The translations under genes and the position numbers were made by a program. From Kitasatospora sp. NBC_00374 (GTDB lineage: Bacteria > Actinomycetota > Actinomycetes > Streptomycetales > Streptomycetaceae), in NCBI RefSeq assembly GCF_041434935.1, contig NZ_CP107964.1:62001-126000 (forward strand): a DNA stretch of 64,000 nt, in the 5' to 3' direction. The notes beneath the pieces were generated by a model. The model had not been told where the DNA came from and ran no database searches. It saw only the letters and a program-made list of their open reading frames with translations. Below, piece by piece: positions 36,100-46,034 of the stretch (its first letter is position 1; the number at the start of each line of letters is the position of its first letter).

Positions 36100-37656
36100 T
36101 CAGGCCGGGCAGTTGCCCAGGACGACCTTGCCGCCCGACTGCGAGGCGGTCGCCGGATCCACCATCAGGCACAGGTTCGTCCACTTGTTGATGAACCGGA
36201 GGGCCGACTGGTTGGCGAGATTGGTGGGCATGATGTTCCACATCTGGTTGTCGGAGATCCAGCGGGTCTCACAGGGCCACCAGAACAGTTCCATCCCGGC
36301 CGACGGCGGAGTCCCGTTGTTCCACGGGACGGTCAGGCACTGGCCGTTGGCGGCCTTGATCCAGTAGTAGCCCAGGCTGTCGAAGGTGGACGGATAGGCG
36401 GCCTGCCACTGCTGGCTGCTGGGCGGGTTGCTCTGGCAGGCCCGCTGCTGCACCACACCGCCCTGCCCGGAGCTGTCGAACTGGGGCCCGCGGGTCATGC
36501 ACCGGCCGTACTTGCTGTCCACGTAGGTCTTGTCAGGCTTGACCAGCCAGATCGCCGGGCTGGTGCCCCGGGCGTCGTAGTAGGCGTTGCGGGCGATGAT
36601 GTTGTGCACCAGCGCCCAGCCGGGGTAGTCCATCATGACGATGCCCAGCCGGCGGTTGGCGGTGTCGTTGTTGAGGTAGTTCATCAGCCGCACGTTGACG
36701 CCGTCGACCCAGACCATGTCCTTGCCGCGCAGGACGCTGTAGCCCCCCGCGTACTCGGAGGGGACGAGGTTGAACGGTGCCCGGGACGCGGAGGTGTAGG
36801 TCACGAAGGTCTGGTTGGCGGGGGCCGAGCCGGCCGCGGCGAGGTTCTTGCTGACCAGGCTCCACTTGGCCGGGGCGTCGGTGGCGTTCCAGGTGTCCTC
36901 GGTGTGGTCCGAGAAGCCGTTGAGGCCGTAGGAGCCTCCGTTGTCGGCGTTGAAGACGGACAGCACGATCTTGCCGCGGGCCTGGCCCAGCGTCGGCGGT
37001 TCGCTGCGCTTGCCGTTGTTGTAGAACAGGCCCGCGTACTGCTTCGCGTAGGCGTCGAAGAGGGCCGTGTGGCTCGCCGTCGGATGGTCGTCCGAGCAGC
37101 TGCCGATGGAGCCGTCGCACTCGGCCCGCAGGCGCATCAGGAGGGTCTCGCCCTTGTGGGCCGAGAGGAAGGCCTTCGCCTTGGTCAGGACGTCGTCGAA
37201 GTTGGCGTTCTGGTAGAAGGTGCCGTGGTGGATCACGAACTTGTCGTTGATGATGCGGACCCGGATATCGACCGCGCGGATCCCACGGTCCAACTGCGCG
37301 GACAGCGTCGCCGCGCTGTCGCCGAAGTCCTGCTGCGTCTGGGCGCTGGAACCCCCGTGCACGGCCAGCGTCTCGTGGGTGCCGGGAATGGACATCGCCG
37401 TCAGCGGCGTGGTCGCCCCCACCTTGCCCATCCAGTCCTGCTGGTCGGCCGAACCGAGGTTCTGGAAGGCGTCGCGGTTGTCCTTCCCCTCGGCCAGGGC
37501 GGCGTGCGGTATGGCCAACGGGGCCACGGCCAGGGCGAGGGTGGCGACGGCGGTCACCATCGCCGTCCGGGTCAGGCGGCGCAGGCGGGGCAGGCGGGGC
37601 AGGCGCCGCAGAGCGGCGCAGGCCGGGCGGGCGGACGTGGCGGAGGTGTGGGGCAT
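36100..37656 (-). CDS. Secreted PI-specific phospholipase C with ricin-type lectin tail
   Basis: About 518 residues. The ATG at 37656 is preferred; a GTG two codons upstream is also possible. A twin-Arg-free but strongly basic signal peptide ends near PHAALAEG. The PI-PLC X domain covers about residues 70-360: LTAMSIPGTHETLAVHG holds the first catalytic His, IRAVDIRVRIINDKFVIHHG the second His and the Arg/Asp pocket, then AFLSAHKGETLLMRLRAECD. The C-terminal 140 residues form a beta-trefoil lectin (GRCMTRGPQF, QQW, WIKAANGQCLTVPW, NQMWNI), which may bind surface glycans. The enzyme should cleave phosphatidylinositol or GPI-like lipids outside the cell. No partner genes adjoin; flanks are IS remnants. 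Confidence 0.88.
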   Translation of the reverse strand: MPHTSATSARPACAALRRLPRLPRLRRLTRTAMVTAVATLALAVAPLAIPHAALAEGKDNRDAFQNLGSADQQDWMGKVGATTPLTAMSIPGTHETLAVHGGSSAQTQQDFGDSAATLSAQLDRGIRAVDIRVRIINDKFVIHHGTFYQNANFDDVLTKAKAFLSAHKGETLLMRLRAECDGSIGSCSDDHPTASHTALFDAYAKQYAGLFYNNGKRSEPPTLGQARGKIVLSVFNADNGGSYGLNGFSDHTEDTWNATDAPAKWSLVSKNLAAAGSAPANQTFVTYTSASRAPFNLVPSEYAGGYSVLRGKDMVWVDGVNVRLMNYLNNDTANRRLGIVMMDYPGWALVHNIIARNAYYDARGTSPAIWLVKPDKTYVDSKYGRCMTRGPQFDSSGQGGVVQQRACQSNPPSSQQWQAAYPSTFDSLGYYWIKAANGQCLTVPWNNGTPPSAGMELFWWPCETRWISDNQMWNIMPTNLANQSALRFINKWTNLCLMVDPATASQSGGKVVLGNCPA

Positions 37657-37772
37657 GGCCACCTTTCGGGGGAGGGGAAGGCCGCAGGCACGGCCGAGGC
37701 CGGGCGCGTAGCTCTGTTCACGAGAACGGGCCGCACTTCGACGTCGGTTCAGGAGGCGGTAAGCGGTCGCGG

Positions 37773-38080
37773 CTAGGCCGGAATGCAGGTTCTGACGGCG
37801 CCCAGGCCCTCGGCGGCCTCCAGGAGGAGCGGGCCAGCGTGGGGCTGCTCGACGAGGGCCTGGGCGTGGTAGAGCGCGTTCTCCAGGACGGCGGCCGGGG
37901 CGCGGATGTGGCGCAGCGCGGCGAAGGCGTCGGCGGCCTGCCCGGCGGGCCGCAGGGCAGGCTGTGGGGCGTCCGGGGTGAGCCGGTGGGGCCGGGACGG
38001 CGGCGAGGTGGCTCCAGGGCGGCTACTGGCGGCCCTGGGGGCGCTGCTGGGGGCCGAGGGCACGGCCCGTGGGACCAGCT
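37773..38080 (-). pseudogene. Truncated copy of the small helical protein at 55709
   Basis: The C-terminal part reads QAADAFAALRHIRAPAAVLE, NALYHAQALVEQPHAGPLLL and EAAEGLGAVRTCIPA, matching about 55 residues of the gene at 55709-56218. The Pro/Ala-rich N-terminus (RAASSRPG) is also shared. The copy is cut near 38080 where TetR coding begins on the other strand, and its last residues differ, so it is a damaged duplicate. Confidence 0.6.
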
Positions 38081-38651
38081 CCTCGCGCTGATGGTCGACG
38101 CGGCCTACGCGCAGGCGCAGCTGCCAACCCCGGCCCCGCCGCACTGGCGGTCCTGCCTGGACCTCTCGGCCCGGGCGCAGTGGCGGCTCTACCAGGAGCA
38201 CCCCTGGCTGGCGGCCACGATGAACCTCACCCGGCCGCTGCTCGCACCGAACGGCATGCGCCATATCGAATGGGCCCTGGCGGCACTGGAGGGCCTCGGC
38301 CTCGACGCCGGCGCCCGCATGCACGCGGCGGTCTCGCTCTTCGGATTCGTCCGGGGCTGCGCGGTCGACCTCGCGGCGGAACAGGAGGCGGGTCACGCCA
38401 GCGGTGTCACCAGCGACCAGTGGATGCAGGTCCAGGAGGCCCGGATGGCCGCGCTGCTGTCGGACGGCACCTTCCCGGCGTTCACCACCGCCCGCACCGA
38501 CCCCGGCCTGGACCTGTCCGCCGAATCCCTGTTCACCTTCGGCCTCGACCGCCACCTCGACGGCTTGGCGGCCCTCATCGCCGCCGCGGGCGACCAGTCG
38601 AACTTCGGCGAGACGAGCAGCGCGGTCGTCAATCTCCAGCGAGACTGGTGA
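38075..38651 (+). pseudogene. TetR-family regulator lacking its DNA-binding domain
   Basis: Encodes WDQLLALMVDAAYAQAQLPT, LYQEHPWLAATMNLTRPLLA, MRHIEWALAALEGLGLDAGA, VSLFGFVRGCAVDLAAEQEA and FTFGLDRHLDGLAALI, a tetracycline-repressor-type C-terminal ligand domain. The helix-turn-helix that should precede it is gone; the sequence starts abruptly at the junction with the truncated gene at 37773-38080. It ends normally at 38651. Confidence 0.75.
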
Positions 38652-38823
38652 AACCTCGCTGAGACAGGACAGCCCGGCAGCGACCGGGGCTTGTCCCACC
38701 GGGCCACGGCCAGCAGCACGGCTCGGGCGCAGCGGCGGGCGGCACGACGGCCGCTGCGGCGGGTCAGGGCCGGCGAGCGGCGGCACCTTGTCCTTGCGGT
38801 ACGCGTTCCGTGATCATGGGGCG

Positions 38824-39369
38824 ATGAGTGATCAAGCCCCGGAACCCGCGTCGACGAGCTTCCCCATGGAGCGGTACTTCCGCCTGTGGCACTACACCGT
38901 CAGCCACATGACGCTGCTGCTGCGCAGCGCCGCCTGGCACGAAGGCGAGGAGACGATCGATGTCTGGTTCGACGGCGTGCTGGCCGTGAACCTGCACGAA
39001 GGCTTCGGGCCGCTGACCATCCGCCCTGCGGACCCCGACGAGCGCGAACGGCTGCTGACCCACGCGGCGGGCCTCATCCACGATCCCGTGCACCGGCCAC
39101 CGCTGTGCCTGATCCTGGCCTCCGGCCAGAACGAGGGGTCCATCGTCTGCGCCCACGTACGCGTCACGGCCACAACCCGCGGCCCCGGCATCGCTGGCGC
39201 GCCCCCGGTCGACGCCGACAGCGGGCGCCTGCTCTGGAGCGCCGGCCCCACCGGCAACCCCACACCGAGGCACAAATACACCCTCCACGAAGCCGGACAC
39301 GCCTTCCTCCAAGCGCAGCACACCAAAACCGGACCCAAGGACAAGGAGCAGGAACACGACACGACCTGA
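38824..39369 (+). CDS. Hypothetical protein
   Basis: A 181-residue protein starting MSDQAPEPASTSFPMERYFR. The first 120 residues read as a compact alpha/beta domain (LWHYTVSHMTLLLRSAAWHE, TIDVWFDGVLAVNLHEGFGP, LCLILASGQNEGSIVCAHVR) found in streptomycete hypothetical proteins. The C-terminus (KYTLHEAGHAFLQAQHTKTG) is less convincing and may be altered. No enzyme motif is certain. Its neighbours are a broken TetR gene and an intergenic stretch, so context gives no clue. Confidence 0.6.
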   Translation: MSDQAPEPASTSFPMERYFRLWHYTVSHMTLLLRSAAWHEGEETIDVWFDGVLAVNLHEGFGPLTIRPADPDERERLLTHAAGLIHDPVHRPPLCLILASGQNEGSIVCAHVRVTATTRGPGIAGAPPVDADSGRLLWSAGPTGNPTPRHKYTLHEAGHAFLQAQHTKTGPKDKEQEHDTT

Positions 39370-39694
39370 TCAACCACCCCCGCCCGCCCCGGACATGGCA
39401 CGGAGGCCGGACGCAGCAGTCCGAAGAGAGGACGTCCCAACACCAACCCCGAACCTCAGTCACTCCAGTCACTGACACACCCTCCGACCAGCACAAACAC
39501 CCAGTGACCGAAACGGTGTGACAACCCCGGCACCCGCCAGGCCGCAGGGGCCTGACAGTCGCGGTGGGGTGCCGGCCCGGCGGCTGCGGCAGGCCGGGAC
39601 GACGGCCACCACCGGGCCGGCGACACCGCCGACACCGCGACCGGGAATCCCGGCGGGCAGGCGCAGCCGGGCTGCGCCCGGCACTCAAGGTGGC
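39370..39694. other. Intergenic with CAGTCACT repeats
   Basis: No gene seen. A 9-bp unit CAGTCACT(C/G) is repeated directly at 39457-39465 and 39466-39474, with a related CAGTGACC about 30 bp on. Similar short iterations occur in streptomycete mobile elements; function unknown. Confidence 0.4.
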
Positions 39695-40053
39695 TCAGCC
39701 GTCCACGCAGGTGTACGAGCCGTCCGCCTGCTGGGCGATCCGGCTGCCGTCGCAGCTCAGCATCGGCGCTACCGCCGCCACCCGGAACGCGCCGAACATC
39801 AGCAGCGTCACCGCGACCATGGCGACTGCGATCCGGCCGCGCCCGGATGCTCGTATGCCGACGGCCGTTCCGGCGAACAGCAGCAGCACGCCAGACCCCA
39901 GGAGCAGCGCCGCGACGTCGGAGGTGTTGTCGTGGAAGCCCGCGAAGAGTGGACCCTCCGCTTCCGCGGTGAAGAGCGTGCTGGACAGCATCAGCGCGGC
40001 CGACACCGTCAGCAGCGCCGGTGCCAAGCACCCGATTGACCGTCTTTCCACAC
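39695..40053 (-). CDS. Small integral membrane protein
   Basis: About 119 residues from the GTG at 40053. It has three hydrophobic segments: CLAPALLTVSAALMLSSTLF, VAALLLGSGVLLLFAGTAVG and IAVAMVAVTLLMFGAFRVAA. An outer tail with two Cys follows (MLSCDGSRIAQQADGSYTCV). The open frame continues upstream but that part is low-quality sequence. No family recognised. It has no clear operon partner. Confidence 0.5.
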
Positions 40054-40747
40054 CCGCAGGACGGCACCACCCCCCTCCCGGTTCCAACCCCTCTGCACAT
40101 CCCGCCCGCCAGGAGCTGCCGGGAGTGCGGACGGACAAGCCGGAGCGGAACGGGGCACGGCCGTCGATCGCCGACGGCCCGCCACCGGTGCAGGCAGACG
40201 CACAGCAGCACGGCGTTGCCGTACAGCATCTACTCGAAGTTCGGCACCCGGCGGCCCGGACGGCGGACGGCGGCAGACCGGGACGGGGCAGGCCAGCGGC
40301 GGACCGGGCGCGCAGCTGCGGGCAGGGCGGCGCAGCGCCAGGCCGGGCGGAGGTCGCCCGGGACGGACCACCGCCAACACCGCCCCCGAGGCCGCGACCG
40401 GGAGTCCCGACAGGTATCCACCGGAAATCCTGGACCGCCCGACCGGCTCTTCCCGAAGGAATAGCAGCCGCGTTCGGGAGCGGAATACGGCGGGCATTCA
40501 CGACGACCCGTCAATTCAACGGGGTGACCGGACCGCGCCCGGCGGCCCCGAGAGGGCCCCGGCGGCCGGGAGAACGACCACCATGCGTCACCGAACCCGG
40601 AACGCACGGACACCCCGGACACGGTCCGCACGGAGCGGCTCAGCCCTCGCAGTGGTTGGACCAATCCGGATGCGGAGGCCGGAAACCCCGAAAACACGCC
40701 GATTCACGCTCATGCCGCGAGATAAGGTCACACCCACAGGGGCAGGC
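40054..40747. other. Intergenic, no supported gene
   Basis: Nearly 700 bp with frames of chance type only. A minus-strand frame around 40180-40230 (MLYGNAVLLCVCLHRWR) could be a membrane-protein remnant. Confidence 0.4.
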
Positions 40748-40980
40748 TCATGGGGGGTCGAGGATCTCGATCCGGCCGGGCGAACCGGGCTCGCCCTGGG
40801 GGCCGTATCGGGTGAACAGGTGCTGCAGCCGCTCGCGGTGGCGGATCGCGAAGTCCTCCAGGCGGGCCTGGTAGGCCGCCTCGTAGCCGTCTTGGCCGTC
40901 GGGCAGGGTCGAGACACGGTCGGCGACGGGCGCCGTGCACTCACCAGTTCGCACGAGGAGGCCCGATGCCACGTGGCTGG
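40748..40980 (-). pseudogene. C-terminal fragment of an unknown protein
   Basis: Minus strand ends with SGLLVRTGECTAPVADRVST, LPDGQDGYEAAYQARLEDFA, IRHRERLQHLFTRYGPQGEP, RIEILDPP. The composition is that of a real helical protein. The upstream part lacks a sensible start, so I treat it as a truncated gene. No family recognised. Confidence 0.4.
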
Positions 40981-41131
40981 GGCCTGGCAGGTGGTCGCCG
41001 GTAGCGGGCCCGCCCCGGTTGGGTTCCTGTCGGCTGTGCAGCGCTTCGTGGTCCACGCTCCCGGCGTGACCTCCGCAGTCCCGGTCGGCCTCTGCCCGCG
41101 CGGCCGCTCTGGTCGGCGGCTTCCCGACCGG

Positions 41132-42544
41132 TCACGCTGCGCGGGCGGGCGAATTGGCGATCACCTGGCGGAGGAGGTCGGAGTTGCTTTCGGTTCGCTT
41201 CAACCGGTCGAGGAGCAGCTCGGTGGCAGGCTGGGTGTCCAGGCCGCTGAGGACCCGGCGCAGGGTCCAGGTGGCGGAGGTACGGGCGGGGCCGAGGAGG
41301 AGTTCCTCGCGGCGGGTGCCGGACGCGCGGACGTCGACGGCCGGGTAGAGGCGCTTGTCGGCGAGGCGGCGGTCCAGTCGCAGCTCCATGTTGCCGGTGC
41401 TCTTGAACTCCTCGAAGATCAGGTCGTCCATGCGGGAGCCGGTGTCCACGAGGGCGGTGGCCACGATCGTCAGTGAGCCGCCGTTCTCGATGTTGCGCGC
41501 TGCGCCGAAGAGCTTCTTCGGATGGTGGATCGCGGCGGAGTCGAGGCCGCCGGTGAGGGTGCGGCCGGTGGCGGGGGCTGCGGTGTTGTAGGCGCGGGCG
41601 AGCCGGGTGATCGAGTCGAGCAGGACGACGACGTCGTGGCCGAGTTCGACGAGGCGCTTGGCGCGCTCGATGGCGAGTTCGACGATGGCGATGTGGTCGC
41701 GGGCGGGCCGGTCGAACGTGGAGGCGATGACCTCGCCCTTCACGGAGCGCTGCATGTCGGTGACTTCCTCTGGGCGCTCGTCGACCAGGACGACCATCAG
41801 GTGGGCCTCGGGATGGTTGCGGGTGACCGCTGCCGCGACGGCTTGCATGATCATTGTCTTGCCGGTCTTCGGCGGGGCGACGAGCAGGCCGCGCTGGCCC
41901 TTGCCGATCGGGGCGATGAGGTCGATGACTCGGCCTGTCAGGTGCTTCGGGTCCGTTTCGAGGTGCAGACGCTCCTGCGGGTACAGCGGCGTCAGTTCGG
42001 TGAATGCGGGCCGGAGTTGGGGCTCGCCTGCGGCGCGGCCGTTGACGGTGTCGATGCGGGCCAAGGACGGCCGGTTATCGGCAGTGGTGTGGGGGCGGGT
42101 GGCTCCGGTCAGGACGTCACCGGGCCGCAGGCCGAGGGCCCGGACCTGGGCGGTGGACACGTGCTGGTCGGCGGGGCCGGGAAGGTATCCGGAGGTACGC
42201 AGAACGGTGTGGCCGTCGCGGATGTCCAGGACGCCGGCGACCGGTACGAGGTCGCCGTCCGCAGCGGCGGGCACCTGCGACCGGCTGCGGGTGCGCTGCG
42301 CCGGCGGGGTAGGTCGAGCACCGGGGCTGACTGGTCGGTGGCCGGTTGCCGGACGGCCGGCGGAGCGCGTGATGGTGATCGCCTCTACGAGCTCGCCCTT
42401 GCGCAGCCGGGCGGCGCCGGGGACGCCGAGCGTCGAGGCGAGTTGCTGGAGGTCGGGCTTCAGCAGGCTGTCCAGGTCGGTCGTCGCGTTCGGCTCGGAC
42501 TTGGTGGTCCGGGGGGTGGTTGAGGGTTCGGTTGCTGTGGTCAC
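41132..42544 (-). CDS. Second transcription termination factor Rho (short paralogue)
   Basis: A 470-residue Rho, GTG start at 42544 with GGAG upstream. Housekeeping actinobacterial Rho is near 600-700 residues because of a long Arg/Asp-rich insert, which is almost absent here. It has a Rho_N domain at about 22-60 ([20 protein letters not shown]), an RNA-binding OB domain ([20 protein letters not shown]), Walker A ([16 protein letters not shown]), Walker B ([17 protein letters not shown]), Q-loop, and the R-loop region ([20 protein letters not shown]). Residues that contact bicyclomycin in E. coli (D210, R212, M219, S266) are conserved, but the position of G337 is Ser ([12 protein letters not shown], codon at 41399-41401). 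It should act as a hexameric ATP-dependent RNA translocase. Possible roles are antibiotic tolerance or element-specific termination. Confidence 0.92.
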   Translation of the reverse strand: MTTATEPSTTPRTTKSEPNATTDLDSLLKPDLQQLASTLGVPGAARLRKGELVEAITITRSAGRPATGHRPVSPGARPTPPAQRTRSRSQVPAAADGDLVPVAGVLDIRDGHTVLRTSGYLPGPADQHVSTAQVRALGLRPGDVLTGATRPHTTADNRPSLARIDTVNGRAAGEPQLRPAFTELTPLYPQERLHLETDPKHLTGRVIDLIAPIGKGQRGLLVAPPKTGKTMIMQAVAAAVTRNHPEAHLMVVLVDERPEEVTDMQRSVKGEVIASTFDRPARDHIAIVELAIERAKRLVELGHDVVVLLDSITRLARAYNTAAPATGRTLTGGLDSAAIHHPKKLFGAARNIENGGSLTIVATALVDTGSRMDDLIFEEFKSTGNMELRLDRRLADKRLYPAVDVRASGTRREELLLGPARTSATWTLRRVLSGLDTQPATELLLDRLKRTESNSDLLRQVIANSPARAA

Positions 42545-43039
42545 GAGAAGGTACTCCGGTTGATGTGGTGTTGAGGGGTGCGGCAGCCTCCAATGGGCGC
42601 TGCCGTCACTGGTCAGAGCGGTGTTCAGAGCGGTGTGCCCCGGTCGGCGAGGTGCCGGCATACGGGTCTGCCCGGTGGCTGCGCGGTTTTGTCTCGGTCC
42701 ACGCGGCCGCCGAGGCTGCACGTGTCACGCGCGACCGCGATCGGGCACGGCGGGGATCGCTGCGAGTTCCGCCCTGTGTGGCCTGGGCCCTGAACGCTCG
42801 CAAGATCTGTGCCGCTGTGGGGTTCCCGGGCGGCATCGGGCGGGGCCTGGGCGGGACGGGCTCGGCGGTGTGGCTGGACCGTGCCTGTCAGGCCTGTGAG
42901 GGGATGGGTCAGGCGTTCCGTGAAGGAGGCCAGGTGGTGGCAGAATGCTGAACTTGCCGAGTCTCCAGGCAAGCACCCCTGTTAGGCCATCCGCCAGTGT
43001 AGCGTCCCGTTGCCGAGCGCGCCAGGTGCGGTCGAGCGG
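42545..43039. other. Intergenic upstream of the Rho paralogue
   Basis: About 500 bp that should hold the rho promoter and leader. I see no convincing gene or strong hairpin. Confidence 0.4.
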
Positions 43040-43310
43040 CGTCCCGTGGCGAGGACGTCCGCCGCTCCTGGGAACGACCAGCCGAACCGCACAGGCTCAC
43101 CCCAGCCCGCGTCCGCCGTGGGTTCAGGAACCTCCGCGCGACCTTGCCCTGCCCGGCCCGAGTGCCGAAACCGACCCGGCCGGGCCCAGGCCGACCACTC
43201 GGCTCGAAGAACAAGCAGCCCGCCGCCCGCTACGACGTGGGCAAGATCGTCAGACGCCCCGGGAGCATCATCGAACGCGACCGGGTCAGATCCCGACGAG
43301 GGTCGTGGGA
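43040..43310 (+). pseudogene. IS701-like transposase C-terminal fragment
   Basis: Reads RRSWERPAEPHRLTPARVRR, GFRNLRATLPCPARVPKPTR and PGPGRPLGSKNKQPAARYDV then GK. The PGPGRPxGSKNxxPAxRxDVGK tail is characteristic of the streptomycete IS701/IS4-like transposase group. The catalytic core upstream is missing. Confidence 0.7.
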
Positions 43311-43333
43311 GATTGCAATTTCGACTCCACGGG

Positions 43334-44149
43334 TCAGGTCGCAGTGGGGATGTAGCGTGTTGCTGCGAGCTTGGCAAGCGTCCGAAGTTTCGCGAAGTAG
43401 GAGGCGCAGTAAGCCGAGTTGATCAGGGGAACGATCTTGTCGAGGTCGGCGATGCACGACCAGAGGTTGGCGATGCCGTTGTCGTCGAGCCCGCCGTTCA
43501 GCTCCCTCTGGATGAGGCCGGCGACGTTGGCGTCCAAGAGGATCAGCTCCACGCCCACAATGTCCACGCCGCGGAAGCCGTCGGGGAACAGAGCGCGCCG
43601 ATGTTCCTCCGACAACCGGGCGAGTCGGTCTTCAGGCTGTGCTCCGCTCATGCGGACGGCTGTCGTCTCTGCCGCGGACGGTAGGCGAAGGAGCAGGGAG
43701 ACGGCATCGAAGACGGCACGCACCATTGCGACGGCTTGGGCCTGTAGGAGAGCGGCACTTGTCACGGAGCCCTGCGTGAGCCTGTCTCGCAGCAGTCGGC
43801 TGCGGTCGAGTTCGGCGGCGAGGCCTGCCGTGATGAGCCCCGCGTCGGCGGCCCGCTCGATCAGGTGCCGCAGTGGCTTGTCGATGGCCAGACGCTCGGC
43901 GAGGACGTTCTCCAGGGCGAGCAGGGAATGCGTGACGGCGACGGTGGCGAACTCGTACCGGTAGTAGGAGTGTCGGATGAGCTCGCGGGACGTTTCCAGC
44001 GCGCTCATGACGTACATCGACGCGCCGTTGGGCAGAGCGAGGTCGGCCACCAGGGCGTGCATGTCCGCATAGTCGAGGACGACGTCGCGGGCACGCGGGT
44101 CCTGTACCGGCAGAGGGAACGGGCCGGGCAACGGCGGCAGGGTCGTCAC
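43334..44149 (-). CDS. Hypothetical, mostly helical protein
   Basis: A 271-residue protein, GTG start at 44149. It is almost entirely alpha-helical by composition (FATVAVTHSLLALENVLAER, LRHLIERAADAGLITAGLAA, ALLQAQAVAMVRAVFDAVSL). The middle pattern of long helices with a short basic segment (DKPLRHLIERA, SRLLRDRLTQGS) resembles HEPN-like or Abi-type helical domains, but I see no clear RxxxxH motif, so I leave it unassigned. A C-terminal stretch reads NLWSCIADLDKIVPLINSAY. It ends 24 bases past an IS701 remnant. The divergent neighbour at 44453 is unrelated. Confidence 0.6.
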   Translation of the reverse strand: MTTLPPLPGPFPLPVQDPRARDVVLDYADMHALVADLALPNGASMYVMSALETSRELIRHSYYRYEFATVAVTHSLLALENVLAERLAIDKPLRHLIERAADAGLITAGLAAELDRSRLLRDRLTQGSVTSAALLQAQAVAMVRAVFDAVSLLLRLPSAAETTAVRMSGAQPEDRLARLSEEHRRALFPDGFRGVDIVGVELILLDANVAGLIQRELNGGLDDNGIANLWSCIADLDKIVPLINSAYCASYFAKLRTLAKLAATRYIPTAT

Positions 44150-44452
44150 CAGTGCAGTCTTGTCATCTGAAGGTCTCGGTGCCAGCGGATTTGTTCGGGG
44201 CGGTTAGCGACCCGGTGCCGCACGTCGCTACTGGCCCGGTCCGGCCTTAAAGCACAAGCTCAGGCGACGTTCGCCCTGGCGATGACTGCGCAGAAGCGGA
44301 TCGGCACGACGGCCAAGGTGCGCTGTGGTGCGGACAGTTCGCTCTTCTCCGGTGCACGCAGGTGGCGACGGCAGTCCCGGGTGAGGCGGCCGGCATGCAC
44401 GACCGGCAGCCAGCCACGGGGAATGATCACCACCGGTCCTACGATCCTGCGC

Positions 44453-45448
44453 ATGCCTTCCATCACCGCACTGCTCACCGGGCCGGTCCACGCCCCGCAC
44501 GCCGCCTTCCCCGAGCTCGCCCGGCTGCGCTCGGCCGCCGTCGCGGGGAACTGGTCTTCCGTCAGCACGGTGTTCGCCGGCCTGGACGGCGACGACGCGG
44601 CGGTCGCCTCCCAGGTCGTCGCGGAGAGTCCGGGCGCCGACACCATGCTGGAGGCGGCCCTGGCCGCATCCGGCGAGGGCCCCGACAAAGTGCTGGCACG
44701 GTCCCTGCTGGCCCACCACCACATCGCAACCGGCTGGCGGATCCGGACCCACGCACGGGCCCGGTACGTCTCGCGCGAGCAGTTCACCCGGTTCCACGGG
44801 CACCTGCGGCAGGCCGAACTGCTGCTGGCCGATGCCGTGAGCGTCGACCCGGGCCACACGCTCGGCTGGTACCTGCAGCTGATGACCGCCCGCGGGCTGC
44901 AACTCGGCCAGGGCGAGGCACGCCGCCGTTACGACAGCCTCGCCGCGGTGGACCCGCGCCACTACCGCGCGCAGAGCCAGTTCCTGCAGCAGCTCTGCCC
45001 GAAGTGGGGCGGCAACTGGGAGGCGGCACACGCGTTCGCCCGCAAGTGCGGGCGCACAGCCGCCCCCGGCGGGCTCGGGCACCTGATCACGGTGGAGGCC
45101 CACCTGGAGCACTGGATGTGGGCAGCGGAGAAGGCTGACCTCACCTACTGGGGGCGGCCGGGGGTACGCGAGACCCTGGCCAAGGCGGCCGCAGCCTCCG
45201 TGTGGCACCCGGACTTCCGGCCGGGCTTCAGCTGGATCAAGGCCCACACCGCTCTGGCCGCCGCCTTCGCCTTGTCGGGCCGGCACGCTGCGGCCGCACC
45301 GCACTTCGCCGCGTTGGGCGGGTTCAGTGACACGTACCCGTGGTCGAGTGTCTCCGGCCTGTACTGGCTGCTGTGGCGGCGGCACCGGATCGCCGCGCTG
45401 ATCGCCGCGCCGTTCGCCAAGCCGGTCAGCGCACCGGCGACGGCCTGA
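44453..45448 (+). CDS. Hypothetical TPR-like protein (DUF4034 type)
   Basis: About 331 residues from the ATG at 44453 (MPSITALLTGPVHAPHAAFP); an in-frame ATG at 44423 is also possible. Helix-pair repeats suggest a TPR-like or DUF4034-like fold: AAVAGNWSSVSTVFAGLDGD, RQAELLLADAVSVDPGHTLG, YLQLMTARGLQLGQGEARRR, FLQQLCPKWGGNWEAAHAFA, HTALAAAFALSGRHAAAAPH. Such proteins are common and functionally undefined in streptomycetes. No signal peptide is seen, so it is probably cytoplasmic. Confidence 0.7.
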   Translation: MPSITALLTGPVHAPHAAFPELARLRSAAVAGNWSSVSTVFAGLDGDDAAVASQVVAESPGADTMLEAALAASGEGPDKVLARSLLAHHHIATGWRIRTHARARYVSREQFTRFHGHLRQAELLLADAVSVDPGHTLGWYLQLMTARGLQLGQGEARRRYDSLAAVDPRHYRAQSQFLQQLCPKWGGNWEAAHAFARKCGRTAAPGGLGHLITVEAHLEHWMWAAEKADLTYWGRPGVRETLAKAAAASVWHPDFRPGFSWIKAHTALAAAFALSGRHAAAAPHFAALGGFSDTYPWSSVSGLYWLLWRRHRIAALIAAPFAKPVSAPATA

Positions 45449-46034
45449 GCCGCCACGGCCGACCGCGCCGGGGCCGATGTCCGTGCCGGCTGCGCGCCGA
45501 GGAACCCTGCCGCGCCGTACACACCGCCCTCGCCACACTCGGGCGACAGGCAGCGGAAAGGCCGGCGCCGTCCCTTCGACGGTGCTGGCCTTCCGCGCGA
45601 GCCCTCTGGCGCGCGACACCTGGCAGGGCGCAGCGGCCTGCCGTGTCGGGACGGCCGGTTCCACGCCGGGAGGATCACCCGCGAGGAGGAGCACGGCTGC
45701 GGCGAAGAGGACCACCACCGCTCCGGCAGCGAAGAAGACCGCCGCTTCCGCTCAGAAGACAGTTCCTGGCGCCGGGAGGAAGGCCACATCTGCCAAACAG
45801 GTCGGCCGCCGCACATGCAGGTGAACCGAACAGGCCGGGCCCGGCACACGTGCCGGTCCGGCCGGGGCGGCCTGACCGGCGCGGTCGGCGAGCTTCCGAA
45901 CCAGAGCCGTAGCCGCGAGGGGGATTTCGCGGCCACGGGCTACAGGGGTCAGGAGTTGGGTGCCTGAGCGGTGTCCGCTGCCGGTTCCTGGTCGGCGTCG
46001 AGCTTCCCCATTGCGCGGGAGGTGCTGATTAGAA
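45449..46034. other. Intergenic with a possible Lys/Ala-rich remnant
   Basis: A plus frame at about 45684-45824 reads RSTAAAKRTTTAPAAKKTAA and SAQKTVPGAGRKATSAKQVG. This resembles the Lys/Ala tail of HU-like or other nucleoid proteins. No start or globular part is present, so it may be a remnant or chance. Confidence 0.35.

Noticed and set aside
43334..44149. Considered an Abi/HEPN anti-phage toxin
   Set aside because: The helical pattern is suggestive but I could not find the RxxxxH catalytic motif, so no defence function is claimed.
44228..45718. 496-codon minus-strand open frame
   Set aside because: Shadow of the TPR-like gene on the plus strand.
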